Of a DNA stretch of 64,000 bases, positions 34,470 through 44,355 are shown one piece after another. The stretch covers positions 1 through 64,000 of the forward strand of contig JBMNNS010000001.1 in NCBI GenBank assembly GCA_050942625.1, read 5' to 3'. This DNA comes from JBMNNS01 sp050942625. GTDB taxonomy: Bacteria > Bacillota > Dethiobacteria > DTU022 > UBA8154. A model generated the notes under the pieces. That model saw only the letters and a list, made by a program, of their open reading frames with translations, was not told the origin of the DNA and searched no databases. Each line of letters opens with the position of its first letter. The first letter of the stretch is position 1. The position numbers and the translations under genes are program-made.

Positions 34470-34697
34470 CTACCAAAGATAATTCAAATCGGGTGTTTTT
34501 GCCTCCCTGGTAAAGCCCATATTAGTGTTTTGTGCTATATGTTCATTGGCTATAATACGCCCCAAATTATACATATTATAGGCATATATGCTTTCTTTTT
34601 CGGTGGGCATGGAGTTGCTAAACTTAAAACCAACTAGAAAAAACGTCAGGGATAATAGGACCAAATATTTTTTTATGATGCTGCAATAATTATTCAT
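34470..34697 (-). CDS. small secreted or membrane-anchored protein in the sigG operon
   Basis: 75 residues that I do not recognise. A hydrophobic N-terminal segment (residues 9-26, IKKYLVLLSLTFFLVGF) forms a signal peptide or anchor, followed by a polar region rich in Asn, Tyr and Glu. ATG at 34697 follows a strong GGGGGA and lies 13 bases after the sigG stop, so it is probably co-expressed in the forespore. It would be exported to the space between forespore and mother cell or to the spore membrane. Confidence 0.6.
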   Translation of the reverse strand: MNNYCSIIKKYLVLLSLTFFLVGFKFSNSMPTEKESIYAYNMYNLGRIIANEHIAQNTNMGFTREAKTPDLNYLW

Positions 34698-34710
34698 CTA
34701 TATCCCCCTT

Positions 34711-35481
34711 TCACTGCATATGTTTGCGTAATTGACCAAGTGCTGACTTTTCCAGCCTGGAAACCTGTGCCTGGGAAATGCCTATTTCTTCGGCTACCTC
34801 CATCTGTGTTTTACCACGGTAAAACCTGAGGGTTAAGATCAGCTTTTCCCTTTCATTTAATTTATGCAGGGCATCTTTGATGGAGATGACTTCCAACCAC
34901 TTTTCATCCTGATTTTTCTCATCCTTAATTTGGTCCATGATAAAAATAGGATCCCCACCATCATGATAGATGGGTTCAAAAAGTGAAACCGGTTCTTGCG
35001 TGGAATCAAGGGCAAAAATTATTTCTTCCCTGCTAAACTCCAATTCAGAGGCTATTTCATCCATGGTAGGTTCGCGGGAAAGCTTGTGGGCAAGCTGATC
35101 CCTTACTTGTAAAACTTTATAAGCAATATCTCTTAAAGACCTGCTAACCCTGATAGGCGTGTTATCCCTTAAGTAGCGCCTTATTTCACCAATAATCATG
35201 GGAACAGCATAGGTGGAGAATTTTACATTTTGTCCTAAATCAAAGTTATCAATAGCCTTTATTAAGCCTATGCAACCTACCTGGAAAAGATCATCCACCA
35301 ATTCGCCCCTGTTATTAAAGCGCTGAATAACGCTTAAAACCAACCTTAAATTACCAGTAACCAACTTTTCTCTTGCAAATGTATCTCCATTATTCATTTT
35401 TGCAAACAACAAACGCATTTCTTTATTTTTTAGAACGGGTAGTTTAGCTGTGTTTACTCCGCAGATTTCAACTTTGTTCAA
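34711..35481 (-). CDS. sigG: RNA polymerase sporulation sigma factor G
   Basis: Late forespore sigma factor. The N-terminus NKVEICGVNTAKLPVLKNKEM is diagnostic for SigG. Region 2 contains GNLRLVLSVIQRF, DDLFQVGCIGLIKAIDNFD and KFSTYAVPMIIGEIRRYLRD. Region 4 ends with the helix-turn-helix EVAEEIGISQAQVSRLEKSAL. 256 aa, normal length. TTG at 35481 follows GGGGGG. It is separated from sigE by about 200 bases with a terminator-like hairpin, consistent with its own forespore promoter in addition to read-through. Confidence 0.97.
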   Translation of the reverse strand: MNKVEICGVNTAKLPVLKNKEMRLLFAKMNNGDTFAREKLVTGNLRLVLSVIQRFNNRGELVDDLFQVGCIGLIKAIDNFDLGQNVKFSTYAVPMIIGEIRRYLRDNTPIRVSRSLRDIAYKVLQVRDQLAHKLSREPTMDEIASELEFSREEIIFALDSTQEPVSLFEPIYHDGGDPIFIMDQIKDEKNQDEKWLEVISIKDALHKLNEREKLILTLRFYRGKTQMEVAEEIGISQAQVSRLEKSALGQLRKHMQ

Positions 35482-35587
35482 TGGAGATTTCCCCCCGGTT
35501 AAACTATTTGCTAAACCTTCCTACTACCTAGAAGTATTTCCCCGTTTTATTATTTTATACCGGAAGGGTTCATCCCATTTTACTACT

Positions 35588-35632
35588 TGGCAAAAAAAAT
35601 GGAGTCATCTATGGCTCATCCATTTTTAAAAA
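35588..35632 (-). terminator. terminator-like hairpin after sigE
   Basis: Arms aaaatgga (plus strand near 35598) and tccatttt (near 35622), with partial pairing inside, and A/T runs on both outer sides. On the minus strand the stem is followed by a T-run. It would uncouple sigG from sigE transcription. Confidence 0.55.
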
Positions 35633-35683
35633 TGATCTAATACTGATATTAGTACTCCTATACTATTGCAAAACTTTTCCAAA

Positions 35684-36415
35684 TCATTCCATTTTTTTGA
35701 TTTCTTTTTTTAATCTTTTAATAATGCGTTTTTCTAAACGGGATATGTAGGATTGGGAGATGCCTAAAACCTCTGCTACTTCCTTTTGTGTTTTTTCCTG
35801 ACCATTATTTAGACCAAACCTGAGCTGCAGGATCCTTTTTTCCCTGAGCGTGAGCTTTTCTATCGCCGAGTATAACAAGCTTCGATCGACTTCTTCTTCC
35901 AAATTACGTATTACCAGATCGTTTTCTGTGCCTAAAACATCAGAGAGCAAAAGTTCATTGCCGTCCCAATCCACATTCAAAGGCTCATCAAAAGAGATCT
36001 CCGCCCTGATTTTGTTATTCCTTCTTAAATACATGAGTATTTCGTTTTCTATACATTTGGAAGCATAGGTAGCTAATTTAATATTTTTATGGGGGTCAAA
36101 GGTGTTGACAGCCTTAATTAAGCCTATTGTGCCTATGGAAACAAGATCATCGACAGCTATACTGGTGTTTTCAAACTTCCTGGCGATATAAACTACCAGT
36201 CTCAAATTGCGTTCTATGAGAGGGCCCCTGACAGTATCCTCCCCAATTTTGAGCCTTTCCAAAAGATCTTGTTCTTCCTGGGAGGAAAGCGGCGGGGGCA
36301 AAGCCTTATGGTTACTAATATAATAAATGACTTTACCATAACTAAGCTTAAGTCTACGGGCAAAAAATAAGATAGTTAGTTTGACTCTCCAGTACACCAA
36401 CATTATTTTTCTCAT
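35684..36415 (-). CDS. sigE: RNA polymerase sporulation sigma factor E (pro-sigma-E)
   Basis: Early mother-cell sigma factor, made as an inactive membrane-bound precursor. The N-terminal pro-sequence (about residues 1-30, [14 protein letters not shown], amphipathic) precedes the core: [72 protein letters not shown] and the C-terminal [20 protein letters not shown]. 243 aa. Its ATG overlaps the spoIIGA stop by four bases (ATGA), so the precursor and its protease are made together, as in the B. subtilis spoIIG operon. Confidence 0.97.
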   Translation of the reverse strand: MRKIMLVYWRVKLTILFFARRLKLSYGKVIYYISNHKALPPPLSSQEEQDLLERLKIGEDTVRGPLIERNLRLVVYIARKFENTSIAVDDLVSIGTIGLIKAVNTFDPHKNIKLATYASKCIENEILMYLRRNNKIRAEISFDEPLNVDWDGNELLLSDVLGTENDLVIRNLEEEVDRSLLYSAIEKLTLREKRILQLRFGLNNGQEKTQKEVAEVLGISQSYISRLEKRIIKRLKKEIKKME

Positions 36416-37335
36416 AAATATGAACCTTCCTTATCCTTGGCCATCCGCCATAATTCTAACGGCAAAAGGGCCTCATATTCTGCCCCGGGAACAAAATTTC
36501 CCGGTTGGACGCCAATCACCACTTCATTTATAAATTCAAATCTGCGTCCATTTTGTATGAGTGTTACACTCTCCGGTCGAAAGGAGAGTAAAAAATCCTC
36601 ACCGGAAAGGGTTTGATAAGGAACAAGCGAAAACCTGGAGGGGTTTTTGAGCCTGGTAAGGGCATTCCCCATTTCATTCCAATTAATCCCTCCCTGGTTT
36701 GATATTAGTTTGTAAATTTCAAATGGTAGTATTTCCTTAACTGCTTCGTTTGGTACTACAATAACCGGTAAACCGGAAAATGGCTCTCTGAGCATATTTC
36801 CAGTGTCCAAAAAAGCAGATAAATTTTTAATTTTACCTGCAAAACAAACCCTAATCTGCAGCTTTGTAGCAGGCAGTTTAAAATTAAGTTTTTCTACGAG
36901 TACCGGGCCTATCCAGCGCACTGCAATGTATAGTAAAGCTGCAGCACATAAAACATAAAAAACGGAAGGGGCCGTAAGGTAATAAATACCCTGGTAGTAA
37001 CTTGCATCATAATTACTCCAATAAGTAAAGGCGAAGACGACCCCCCCCATCGCAAAGGAACAAAGATAGAAAACAATAAAAAACAGTAGTCCCTGTGTCC
37101 ACTGTCGGGGTTGGAATGTTAACAATATCATAGCCATTGGTAATAATATTTTCCCTGACCAGGTATAAAATGTTAAATTACCGGGAAGAAACAATGTTAA
37201 AATAAAAGCTGATCCCAGCAAAGAACCCAAAAACACTCTCATTAGGGAAGTTTCTCTACGAGTAATTAAACCTGTCAACCGCAATAAAAAATAGTTAACA
37301 GCAATATTTAAAGCCAGAACCAGATCAAGATACAC
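36412..37335 (-). CDS. spoIIGA: sporulation sigma-E processing protease SpoIIGA
   Basis: Membrane aspartic protease that cleaves the pro-sequence from sigma-E at the polar septum. The N-terminal half (about residues 1-150) is five hydrophobic helices. The soluble C-terminal half contains the active site [18 protein letters not shown] (Asp-Thr-Gly near residue 188). 307 aa, normal length. The start is GTG at 37335 with AGGTG upstream. It lies directly between ftsZ and sigE, so asymmetric division genes and the first compartment-specific sigma system are contiguous. Confidence 0.95.
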   Translation of the reverse strand: MYLDLVLALNIAVNYFLLRLTGLITRRETSLMRVFLGSLLGSAFILTLFLPGNLTFYTWSGKILLPMAMILLTFQPRQWTQGLLFFIVFYLCSFAMGGVVFAFTYWSNYDASYYQGIYYLTAPSVFYVLCAAALLYIAVRWIGPVLVEKLNFKLPATKLQIRVCFAGKIKNLSAFLDTGNMLREPFSGLPVIVVPNEAVKEILPFEIYKLISNQGGINWNEMGNALTRLKNPSRFSLVPYQTLSGEDFLLSFRPESVTLIQNGRRFEFINEVVIGVQPGNFVPGAEYEALLPLELWRMAKDKEGSYL

Positions 37336-37419
37336 AACCTAACACCTGCCCCCAGGGGACAAAAGGTGGGTTATTAATGTCTATGCTCTGCCCCAAAAGT
37401 TAATGAACCCGCTACTAAC

Positions 37420-37425
37420 ATTATA
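37420..37425 (-). promoter_or_regulatory. possible -10 element of the spoIIGA-sigE operon
   Basis: TATAAT on the minus strand (37420-37425), about 85 bases before the spoIIGA start, without a matching -35 at 17 bases. The B. subtilis spoIIG promoter likewise has a poor -35 spacing and needs Spo0A-P. I found no convincing Spo0A box here. Confidence 0.4.
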
Positions 37426-37473
37426 GCAGCCTTCCTTACAATAATTTGTTATAATTTGGCATACAAATAAAAA

Positions 37474-37494
37474 AGGTATGGTTTAACCATACCT
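37474..37494 (-). terminator. terminator after ftsZ
   Basis: Perfect ten-base stem aggtatggtt (37474-37483) / aaccatacct (37485-37494), followed on the minus strand by a T-run. It marks the end of the dcw transcript before the spoIIG promoter region. Confidence 0.8.
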
Positions 37495-37607
37495 GGGTTT
37501 TGTCAATCTCATTGCAGTTGTTTTTTCATAACAAAAAGTGAGAAACTATGGAACCATATAGCTATCAAGGGGTTTTTTGGATTTCAGGGTCTTAAACCTC
37601 TTCATTT

Positions 37608-38663
37608 TTAATCCCTGCCCCTCCTGTTCCTCAAAAATGCAGGGATATCAATATCCGTATCACCAAACCTGGAACGTGAAAAAGCATCATCTTTTTTGGG
37701 GGTGCTTATTATTTTATCGAATCCTGTAGCTATAACTGTTACGTGTGTTTCTCCTTTAAAGGACTCGTCAATAACAGCGCCAAAGATAATATTGGCATCC
37801 TGATCGGCAGCCTGTGAAACAGTCTCAGCGGCCTCATGAATATCAAAAAGGCTTAGTTCGCTTCCCCCTGTTATATTAATGAGCACACCCCGGGCCCCGT
37901 CAATTGAGGTTTCAAGCAAGGGGCTATAAATAGCAGCTTTAGCAGCCTCTACGGCGCTATTATCACCTTTAGCTATACCAACCCCCATCAAGGCGGTCCC
38001 CCGTTCTTCCATAATGGATTTTACGTCTGCAAAGTCCAAGTTAATTAATCCCGGTATGGCAATAAGGTCTGAAATACCCTGTACCCCCTGTCTTAATACA
38101 TCATCCGCAATACGGAAAGCTTCTACAAGGGGTGTCCTCTTATCCACAACCTGAAGGAGTTTATCGTTAGGTATAACAATCAATGTATCTACTTTTTCCT
38201 TGAGGGCATTAATGCCTTTTTCTGCCTGGGACATACGCCGCCGACCTTCAAAACTAAAAGGACGTGTTACCACACCTACCGTTAAAGCCCCAAGGTTTTT
38301 AGCAATGTCGGCAATAACAGAAGCTCCACCGGTACCTGTGCCACCACCCATGCCGGCGGTGATAAAAACCATATCTGAGCCTTTGATGGCTGCTTCGATT
38401 TCTTCCCTGCTTTCTTCTGCCGCCTGATTACCAATTTCCGGGTTGCCACCCGATCCCAGGCCTTTTGTTAATTTTGTGCCAATCTGTAATTTTGTACTGG
38501 AATTGGAAAGTTCCAGAGCCTGGGCATCGGTATTTACAGAAATAAAATCAACACCCTTTAATCCCGCAGCTATCATGCGGTTAACCGCATTACTGCCACC
38601 CCCGCCAACCCCAATCACTTTAATCTGAGCATAAAGCTCCATTTCAATTTCGAAATCAATCAT
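37608..38663 (-). CDS. ftsZ: cell division protein FtsZ
   Basis: Tubulin-like GTPase forming the Z ring. [15 protein letters not shown] opens the GTPase domain, [19 protein letters not shown] is the tubulin signature near residue 105, and [11 protein letters not shown] carries the T7 catalytic loop. The C-terminal linker is short (about 20 residues) and ends in the FtsA-binding peptide [11 protein letters not shown]. 351 aa, close to the clostridial norm. The region from the start ([10 protein letters not shown]) matches other Clostridia. It is the last dcw gene, 52 bases after ftsA, and is followed by a terminator. Confidence 0.98.
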   Translation of the reverse strand: MIDFEIEMELYAQIKVIGVGGGGSNAVNRMIAAGLKGVDFISVNTDAQALELSNSSTKLQIGTKLTKGLGSGGNPEIGNQAAEESREEIEAAIKGSDMVFITAGMGGGTGTGGASVIADIAKNLGALTVGVVTRPFSFEGRRRMSQAEKGINALKEKVDTLIVIPNDKLLQVVDKRTPLVEAFRIADDVLRQGVQGISDLIAIPGLINLDFADVKSIMEERGTALMGVGIAKGDNSAVEAAKAAIYSPLLETSIDGARGVLINITGGSELSLFDIHEAAETVSQAADQDANIIFGAVIDESFKGETHVTVIATGFDKIISTPKKDDAFSRSRFGDTDIDIPAFLRNRRGRD

Positions 38664-38715
38664 CTCCAGAACCTCCCAAATCTAAATAACAGAAAATTAA
38701 AATAAAAAAACAAAG

Positions 38716-39945
38716 TTAATGTTCAAAAATTTGATTAAAAAATGTAGTTATTTGATTCCATAGTTTAGAAAAAAGACTTTTTTCGGTTTCCTGGTATTTG
38801 CTTAGCCCCATGGCATGGTTTCTTACAACATAATGAATAATACCTACAGCAGTAGAAAAAATTGGACTTTTTACACCCAGATATTCGGGTTGAGCAACAC
38901 GAATGGGACATTCAAATAATTCCTCAGCAAATTCTGTGATACCATTCATTAAAGAAACGCCGCCAGTAAGGACCATTCCTGCGGGAGGCATTTTTGTTAA
39001 ACCCATGCGGGCTATTTCCTGACTACAAAGTTGCATTATTTCTTCTATGCGGGGTTCTATATATTTAAAAAGATCCATGGAGGATATCTTACGTTTTTCT
39101 TTGCCACTTATTCCTTGGATTTCAATATCTTTTTCATCAGTAACCATTTCACTTCTTGCAAAGCCATGTTCTATTTTTAATTTTTCTGCCAGCTCAAAGG
39201 TTGTCCTCAGGCCTACAGCCAGATCGTTGGTAATATGATCCCCGCCAATGGGTAAAACAGCGATATCCTTTAAATTACCATGTTTAAAATAGGACACTTC
39301 TGTAGTTCCTCCCCCCAGGTCGATCAGGAAAACACCGAGTTCCTTTTCATCCCGCGAGAGACATATTTCCCCATTAGCAAGTGCATTTAGGATCAAGACA
39401 TTCACTTCAAGGCCAGAGATGTTAAGGCAACGCAAGAGGTTCCGCAGGGAGGTCATGGCACCTATAATAACCATTGCTTCAACTTCCAGTCTTACCCCCA
39501 ACATGCCAACAGGATCGCGGATACCGTCATAACCGTCTACAATAAATTCCCGGGGGATTACATCTATAATTTGCCTATCCTGGGGAAGGGCTATCACCCG
39601 GGCTGCCTGTAAAACCCTTTCGACATCCTGATCCGTTATTTCCTTGTCCTCCCTTGCCACGGCAACCACACCCCTGTTATTGACCAGACCCACATGGGAA
39701 CCTACTATCCCCACATTAATAAGATCTATTTTAGAGCCAATCATTCTTTCGGCTTCTGCCGTAGCCTTGGAAATAGAATCTATTGTACGTTCTAAATCTA
39801 TGATAACTCCCTTTTTTATACCCTCAGATGGGCTTGTACCTACTCCTATGATATTAATTGCTCCATCAGAAACAACTTCCCCAACTATGACCCTTACATT
39901 TGATGTTCCAACATCCATCCCAACAACAATGTCCCGTCTGGCCAA
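38716..39945 (-). CDS. ftsA: cell division protein FtsA
   Basis: Actin-like protein that anchors FtsZ to the membrane. Phosphate loop 1 is in VVGMDVGTSNVRVIVGE, phosphate loop 2 in FLIDLGGGTTEVSYF and the adenosine motif in GMVLTGGVSLMNGI. The C-terminal KLWNQITTFFNQIFEH is an amphipathic membrane-targeting helix. 409 aa. TTG at 39945 follows GGGGTG. Standard position between divIB and ftsZ. Confidence 0.97.
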   Translation of the reverse strand: MARRDIVVGMDVGTSNVRVIVGEVVSDGAINIIGVGTSPSEGIKKGVIIDLERTIDSISKATAEAERMIGSKIDLINVGIVGSHVGLVNNRGVVAVAREDKEITDQDVERVLQAARVIALPQDRQIIDVIPREFIVDGYDGIRDPVGMLGVRLEVEAMVIIGAMTSLRNLLRCLNISGLEVNVLILNALANGEICLSRDEKELGVFLIDLGGGTTEVSYFKHGNLKDIAVLPIGGDHITNDLAVGLRTTFELAEKLKIEHGFARSEMVTDEKDIEIQGISGKEKRKISSMDLFKYIEPRIEEIMQLCSQEIARMGLTKMPPAGMVLTGGVSLMNGITEFAEELFECPIRVAQPEYLGVKSPIFSTAVGIIHYVVRNHAMGLSKYQETEKSLFSKLWNQITTFFNQIFEH

Positions 39946-40046
39946 TGTATTACACCCCCTGCACTAGGAACATAACTTGCAGACTCTATCTTGTTACATA
40001 TTCCACACACTTAATATATTTCCTTTTAAGGTATTTATTTATTTTT

Positions 40047-40823
40047 TTAAAAGGGTTTAAAAACTGGGGCATCAGCAGTCCTCAGATCCAGATAACCCTC
40101 CTTATGCTCATTTTGCAATAACCGATTATTAATATACTGTAAAATTTCTAGTTTGTCCAATAAATTATTATCGTTTCCCAACCAGACCTCCATGCCCTCC
40201 TTAGTGTATAACATAATTTGTTGCGGTTCCTCAAGATTAATTTCAGCTATAGGTAAAGTTGGTATCGCTTGAAATGCTTTTAAAAAAACCTCTAAAATTT
40301 CCCCACGGGGCAGATCGCTTATTGTAGTCCCCACCTCTATGCTGTTCCTTGAAAAACCATTGACAAGTGGTAGCTCACCCCTGTATGTTTTTTTTAAACC
40401 AATTATCATGCCATCGGCAGCAAGTTCTAGAAAGTGATCATGGTGAGAGATCATTACAACCGGTTGTTTTTCTTCAACCGTAATTATTAGTTTATCAGGC
40501 AGTTCCCTTTTAACATCTACCCCTGCAATTCTTGGGATTAAGAGGATACGGTTCCGTAGAACCGGGGGGCTTATTTTCCAAATATTCATTCCTTCTTTAA
40601 TACCTGTTGCCGCCCGAATATCCTCTACTGGTACCTTGTCCACGCCTTTGATAGAGATTTCCTCAACAGCAAAAAAGGAGGAACGTAAAAATAATAACAA
40701 AGAAAATGTTACAAAACAAAACAGTAAAATAAAGGATAATTTACTTTTAACTTTTTTATTTTCTTTACGTTGGATAACGAGTTCTTGTTTTCCAAAAGAA
40801 AACAAGTCAGCATTTTTCTCCAT
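40047..40823 (-). CDS. divIB: cell division protein DivIB/FtsQ
   Basis: Single-pass division protein of the FtsQ-FtsL-FtsB complex. A short basic cytoplasmic part is followed by the membrane helix (about residues 33-52, LSFILLFCFVTFSLLLF). The POTRA domain starts at ISIKGVDKVPVEDIRAATGI, and the FtsQ beta domain follows (VKRELPDKLIITVEEKQPVV). I chose ATG at 40823, which has GGGGTG upstream; the ATG at 40841 touches the murA stop codon and has no binding site. 258 aa. It lies between murA and ftsA. Confidence 0.92.
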   Translation of the reverse strand: MEKNADLFSFGKQELVIQRKENKKVKSKLSFILLFCFVTFSLLLFLRSSFFAVEEISIKGVDKVPVEDIRAATGIKEGMNIWKISPPVLRNRILLIPRIAGVDVKRELPDKLIITVEEKQPVVMISHHDHFLELAADGMIIGLKKTYRGELPLVNGFSRNSIEVGTTISDLPRGEILEVFLKAFQAIPTLPIAEINLEEPQQIMLYTKEGMEVWLGNDNNLLDKLEILQYINNRLLQNEHKEGYLDLRTADAPVFKPF

Positions 40824-40841
40824 TTTTAAAACGCACCCCAT

Positions 40842-42119
40842 TTAATACATAGCTTCCACATTATTTTCTACCCTTATGATTTTTGCACCCAATTTCTGTA
40901 GTTGCTTCTCAAAACCTTCATAGCCACGGTCTATAAAATTAATATTTTTTACCACGGTTGTTCCCCTGGCTCCCAGGGCCGCTATAACTAGGCCTGCCCC
41001 TGCTCGCAAGTCAGTAGCGACAACTTCTGCGCTGCTAAGTGCCTTTACCCCTTGAATAAATGCCTTTCTACCTTTTACGGAAATCTTAGCTTTCATCCGG
41101 TTCAGTTGTTCTACATGTTTAAAACGGGCCTCGAAAACACTCTCTATAATCGTACTATTGCCCTTAGCTGTAGCCAACATTGCCATCATAGGGGCTTGCA
41201 GATCGGTTGGAAACCCCGGATAAGGCAAGGTGCATAAGGTTTCAACACCCCGAAGATTGCTTTCAACCACTTTTAGGGTAACTTCAGTAGCCTTTATTTT
41301 AACGCCTGCCTCTCTCATTTTAGCAACTACGGCATCAAGATGAACAGGGATAATGTTTTTTAGTAAAAGCTGGCCGCCTGTTATCGCAGCTGCCATTAAA
41401 TAAGTGCCCGCTACAATCCTGTCCGGTATGATGCGATAGGTACAATTTACAAGAGAATTAACACCTTCAATGCGAAGCGTTTCGGTACCAGCACCACGGA
41501 CGTATGCACCCATGGTATTCAAAAAATTTTGTAAGTCCACTATTTCAGGTTCTTTGGCTGCGTTGTGAATTAGCGTTTTACCTTTCGCAAACACTGCTGC
41601 CATCATCAAATTTTCTGTGGCCCCCACACTTGGATAATCAAGGTGCAGTGTAGTCCCTTTTAAACCGGATGTAGATGCAAAGAAGTAGCCATTTTTTTCC
41701 GTAATTTGCGCCCCAAGGGCCTCTAAACCCTTAATATGTAGATCTATAGGTCGGGGGCCAATTGAGCATCCTCCTGGATAAGTAACCCTCACCTTCCCCA
41801 GACGGCCCAGCAAGGGGCCCATTAGAAAAATTGAAGAGCGCATCTCCCTCATCAAGATGTCGGGAATTATATGGCTTTTAAGTGTACGGGCATTAATTTT
41901 TAAGACATTGTTAGCATACTTTACCTCAACGCCCAGGGAACGTAAAATACTTTTCATAACATGCATATCATATATATCCGGAATATTGTGTAGTTCAATA
42001 CCTTTAGCATGGCTATTTAAAACGGTAGCGGCCATTATTGGAAGCATTGAATTTTTTGCCCCTTTAATATCCACAGTGCCAATAAGTGGATAACCACCCT
42101 CAATAATAAATTTATCCAT
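40842..42119 (-). CDS. murA: UDP-N-acetylglucosamine 1-carboxyvinyltransferase
   Basis: MurA transfers enolpyruvate from PEP to UDP-GlcNAc, the first committed step of peptidoglycan synthesis and the fosfomycin target. GAKNSMLPIMAA holds the catalytic Lys and Asn. The reactive Cys lies in YPGGCSIGPRPIDLHIKG, and the C-terminus has DLRAGAGLVIAALGARGTT. 425 aa. ATG at 42119 begins one base after the murB stop and has AAGGGG upstream. Upstream in-frame codons to 42170 overlap murB and are rejected. Confidence 0.97.
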   Translation of the reverse strand: MDKFIIEGGYPLIGTVDIKGAKNSMLPIMAATVLNSHAKGIELHNIPDIYDMHVMKSILRSLGVEVKYANNVLKINARTLKSHIIPDILMREMRSSIFLMGPLLGRLGKVRVTYPGGCSIGPRPIDLHIKGLEALGAQITEKNGYFFASTSGLKGTTLHLDYPSVGATENLMMAAVFAKGKTLIHNAAKEPEIVDLQNFLNTMGAYVRGAGTETLRIEGVNSLVNCTYRIIPDRIVAGTYLMAAAITGGQLLLKNIIPVHLDAVVAKMREAGVKIKATEVTLKVVESNLRGVETLCTLPYPGFPTDLQAPMMAMLATAKGNSTIIESVFEARFKHVEQLNRMKAKISVKGRKAFIQGVKALSSAEVVATDLRAGAGLVIAALGARGTTVVKNINFIDRGYEGFEKQLQKLGAKIIRVENNVEAMY

Positions 42120-42120
42120 C

Positions 42121-43041
42121 TTAGTTTTCCCCTTGTTCATGGCCATTTTCTCCAATAATTTCGATTTCAAGCTCTAAGTTGATGTTAAAGCTCTCTTTTA
42201 CCTTTTCCCTAATAATTCCTATCAAAGCTAACACATCTCTGGCAGTGGCATTATCTTTATTAACAATAAAATTAGCATGTTTAGTTGATATTTGTGCACC
42301 GCCAACAGTCATTCCTTTTAGTCCTGTTTGTTCGATAAGGTAGCCGGCCGCATATCCAGGTGGGTTACGGAAAATGCTGCCCGCACTGGGCAAACTTGGT
42401 TGTTTTAACCGTCTTTCCTTTTGCATTCTCTTTGCACTGAGCAAGAGCTCCTCCCTTTCCCCTTCCGAAAGGGTCAACACTGCCTGGAGGATAATTATTT
42501 TTTCTTCCTGCAGGCTGCTATAGCGATAGGAAAAAACAATCCTATCTTTTGAATATTCCCGGAGGTTTCCCTTATAGTCTAGACAGACAACTTTTTGGAG
42601 AAGGGCACCTATGGAATAACCAAAGGCACCGGCATTCATATAAATTGCCCCACCAACGCTCCCAGGGATTCCGATAGCAAATTCCAGCCCTTGTAGCCCC
42701 CTGTTTATTGCTGCTCTGGCAAGCAAGGGTAACGGTACTCCTGCACCGCTTTTGACATTTATACCTGTAAATTGGAAACCTGAACAGAGGTTGGATATAT
42801 TAATTAAAATCCCTCTGACGCCTCCATCCCTTACTAGCAAGTTGGTGCCTTTTCCTATAACCCCAAAAGGAATTTCATACCTGGATACCAGTTTGAGAAT
42901 TTCCTGTAGTTCCCTCAGGTTAGAAGGAAAAACTAAAAATTCAGCAGGGCCCCCAATACGCAAAGATGTATGCAAGGATAAAGGTTCTTCCTCTAAAGGG
43001 GGTTTACTTAAAATAGATTTTAGTGTGTTCCTCCAACCCAA
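42121..43041 (-). CDS. murB: UDP-N-acetylenolpyruvoylglucosamine reductase
   Basis: FAD-dependent reduction of UDP-GlcNAc-enolpyruvate to UDP-MurNAc. The FAD-binding motifs are IGGPAEFLVFP, IGKGTNLLVRDGGVRG and GIPGSVGGAIYMNAGA. The catalytic Ser lies in LPSAGSIFRNPPG, and ISTKHANFIVN is near the C-terminus. 306 aa, type IIb MurB. The start is TTG at 43041 with GGGGTGAG upstream. A promoter-like pair lies about 75 bases before it, so murB-murA-divIB-ftsA-ftsZ may have a separate start within the dcw cluster. Confidence 0.96.
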   Translation of the reverse strand: MGWRNTLKSILSKPPLEEEPLSLHTSLRIGGPAEFLVFPSNLRELQEILKLVSRYEIPFGVIGKGTNLLVRDGGVRGILINISNLCSGFQFTGINVKSGAGVPLPLLARAAINRGLQGLEFAIGIPGSVGGAIYMNAGAFGYSIGALLQKVVCLDYKGNLREYSKDRIVFSYRYSSLQEEKIIILQAVLTLSEGEREELLLSAKRMQKERRLKQPSLPSAGSIFRNPPGYAAGYLIEQTGLKGMTVGGAQISTKHANFIVNKDNATARDVLALIGIIREKVKESFNINLELEIEIIGENGHEQGEN

Positions 43042-43115
43042 AGATACTCACCCCACTGTTAGGAATATTGTTAAAACATTTTCCAAAATCAAACAGTGAA
43101 TAACTGTTAATCCAT

Positions 43116-43144
43116 ATTATGCAAAGAACAAAGAACGGGTGCAA
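43116..43144 (-). promoter_or_regulatory. internal dcw promoter before murB
   Basis: Minus strand: -35 TTGCAC (43139-43144), 17-base spacer, -10 CATAAT (43116-43121). It lies in the only sizeable gap (about 180 bases) between murG and murB and would drive the murB-to-ftsZ part separately. Confidence 0.55.
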
Positions 43145-43220
43145 AGAAGATACTTGTCCATGGGGGGATTCAGGAACAATAGTTGAACACGGGGATTTTT
43201 AGTAATAAAACACAGAAGCG

Positions 43221-44336
43221 TTAATTTGTATGCATAAATGTTTTAATGAGCCCATACATATGTTCCGCAGCCCGGCGGTACCCAATCCTTTTGCTATTTT
43301 CTTGCATCTGTTCCCTTTTATAGGGGTTATTTAACAAGGTAAAAAGTTCTTGCTGCAAAATTTGGCCACTTAGTTTTTTTTCTTCAATGACAATAGCAGC
43401 ACCCTGGTGTAATAATTCTTTTGCATTGATAAGCTGATGGTTATGAACTACATTCGGTGAAGGTATGACAACGGCGGGAAGGCCTATTGCTGTTATCTCG
43501 GCAATAGTAGTAGCTCCTGCCCTCGTGACAATGATATCAGCGGCAGCCATTGCCAGGGGCATATCCTTTTGATAAGGATGGACCTGCAGGCGTTCGCCGT
43601 ATTTTTTTAAAAGATGTTCATTTTGCAAAGTGGTTCTTATGTTTTCATAATACCTTTCACCTGTAATGTAAAGGACTTGGAAATGTTTTATTCCAGCTGA
43701 CCTTCGTAAAAAGTCAACCATGCCGGCATTAATGGCCGCAGCGCCCCTGCTACCACTTACAACTAGGATCATCAGCAGGTTCGGGTCAAAATTTAATAAC
43801 CGTCGTGCTTCGGCCTTCTTAATTAGTCCCAACTCCGATGCCCTGGGATTACCGGTCACATAAAGGTTGGAACGTCTAAAAAAATACTGGCGGGAAGCTT
43901 CAAAAGAAAGGCAAACACCATGAACAAAAGGGGCTAAAAAGCGGTTGGTTATTCCAGGAACAACATTTTGCTCATGCAAAAAAACCTTTTTGCGCTTTAT
44001 TATGGCTGCAAGCAATACGGGAGCAGCCGCATACCCCCCGGTACCAATAATAATATCGGGCTGAAATTTCCGAATAATCTTCAGGGCCTGGTTGCCTGCT
44101 TTTCCCAACAAATAGAAGCTTCTAAGAATTGAAGGGGATAGTTTTCTGGGAATTCCTTGCACAGGTAAAGTTTCCAGGGGGAAACCCGTTCCCGGGATGA
44201 TCTCTTCTTCCATCCCCCCCCTGGCACCTACAAAAAGAATATCCGTTCCAGCATCAACGCGTTTCAGGTAACGTGCCAGCGCCAGGGCCGGATAAATATG
44301 GCCGCCTGTTCCACCACCTGTAAAAATAATGCGCAT
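43221..44336 (-). CDS. murG: UDP-GlcNAc:lipid I N-acetylglucosaminyltransferase
   Basis: MurG converts lipid I to lipid II on the inner face of the membrane. GT-B fold: GGTGGHIYPALALAR at the N-terminus, HEQNVVPGITNR, VSGSRGAAAINAG at the inter-domain region, and TRAGATTIAEITAIGLPAV with the UDP-GlcNAc-binding motif. 371 aa. ATG at 44336 has GGGGGAAC upstream. It lies 20 bases after ftsW, the usual Firmicute arrangement. Confidence 0.97.
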   Translation of the reverse strand: MRIIFTGGGTGGHIYPALALARYLKRVDAGTDILFVGARGGMEEEIIPGTGFPLETLPVQGIPRKLSPSILRSFYLLGKAGNQALKIIRKFQPDIIIGTGGYAAAPVLLAAIIKRKKVFLHEQNVVPGITNRFLAPFVHGVCLSFEASRQYFFRRSNLYVTGNPRASELGLIKKAEARRLLNFDPNLLMILVVSGSRGAAAINAGMVDFLRRSAGIKHFQVLYITGERYYENIRTTLQNEHLLKKYGERLQVHPYQKDMPLAMAAADIIVTRAGATTIAEITAIGLPAVVIPSPNVVHNHQLINAKELLHQGAAIVIEEKKLSGQILQQELFTLLNNPYKREQMQENSKRIGYRRAAEHMYGLIKTFMHTN

Positions 44337-44355
44337 GCTGGTTCCCCCTTCTATT

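Noticed and set aside
35482..35560. Sigma-F-type promoter for sigG (GTATA followed by GGGGAAATAC)
   Set aside because: The spacer is about 12-13 bases instead of about 15 and the -10 match is incomplete, so it was not listed.
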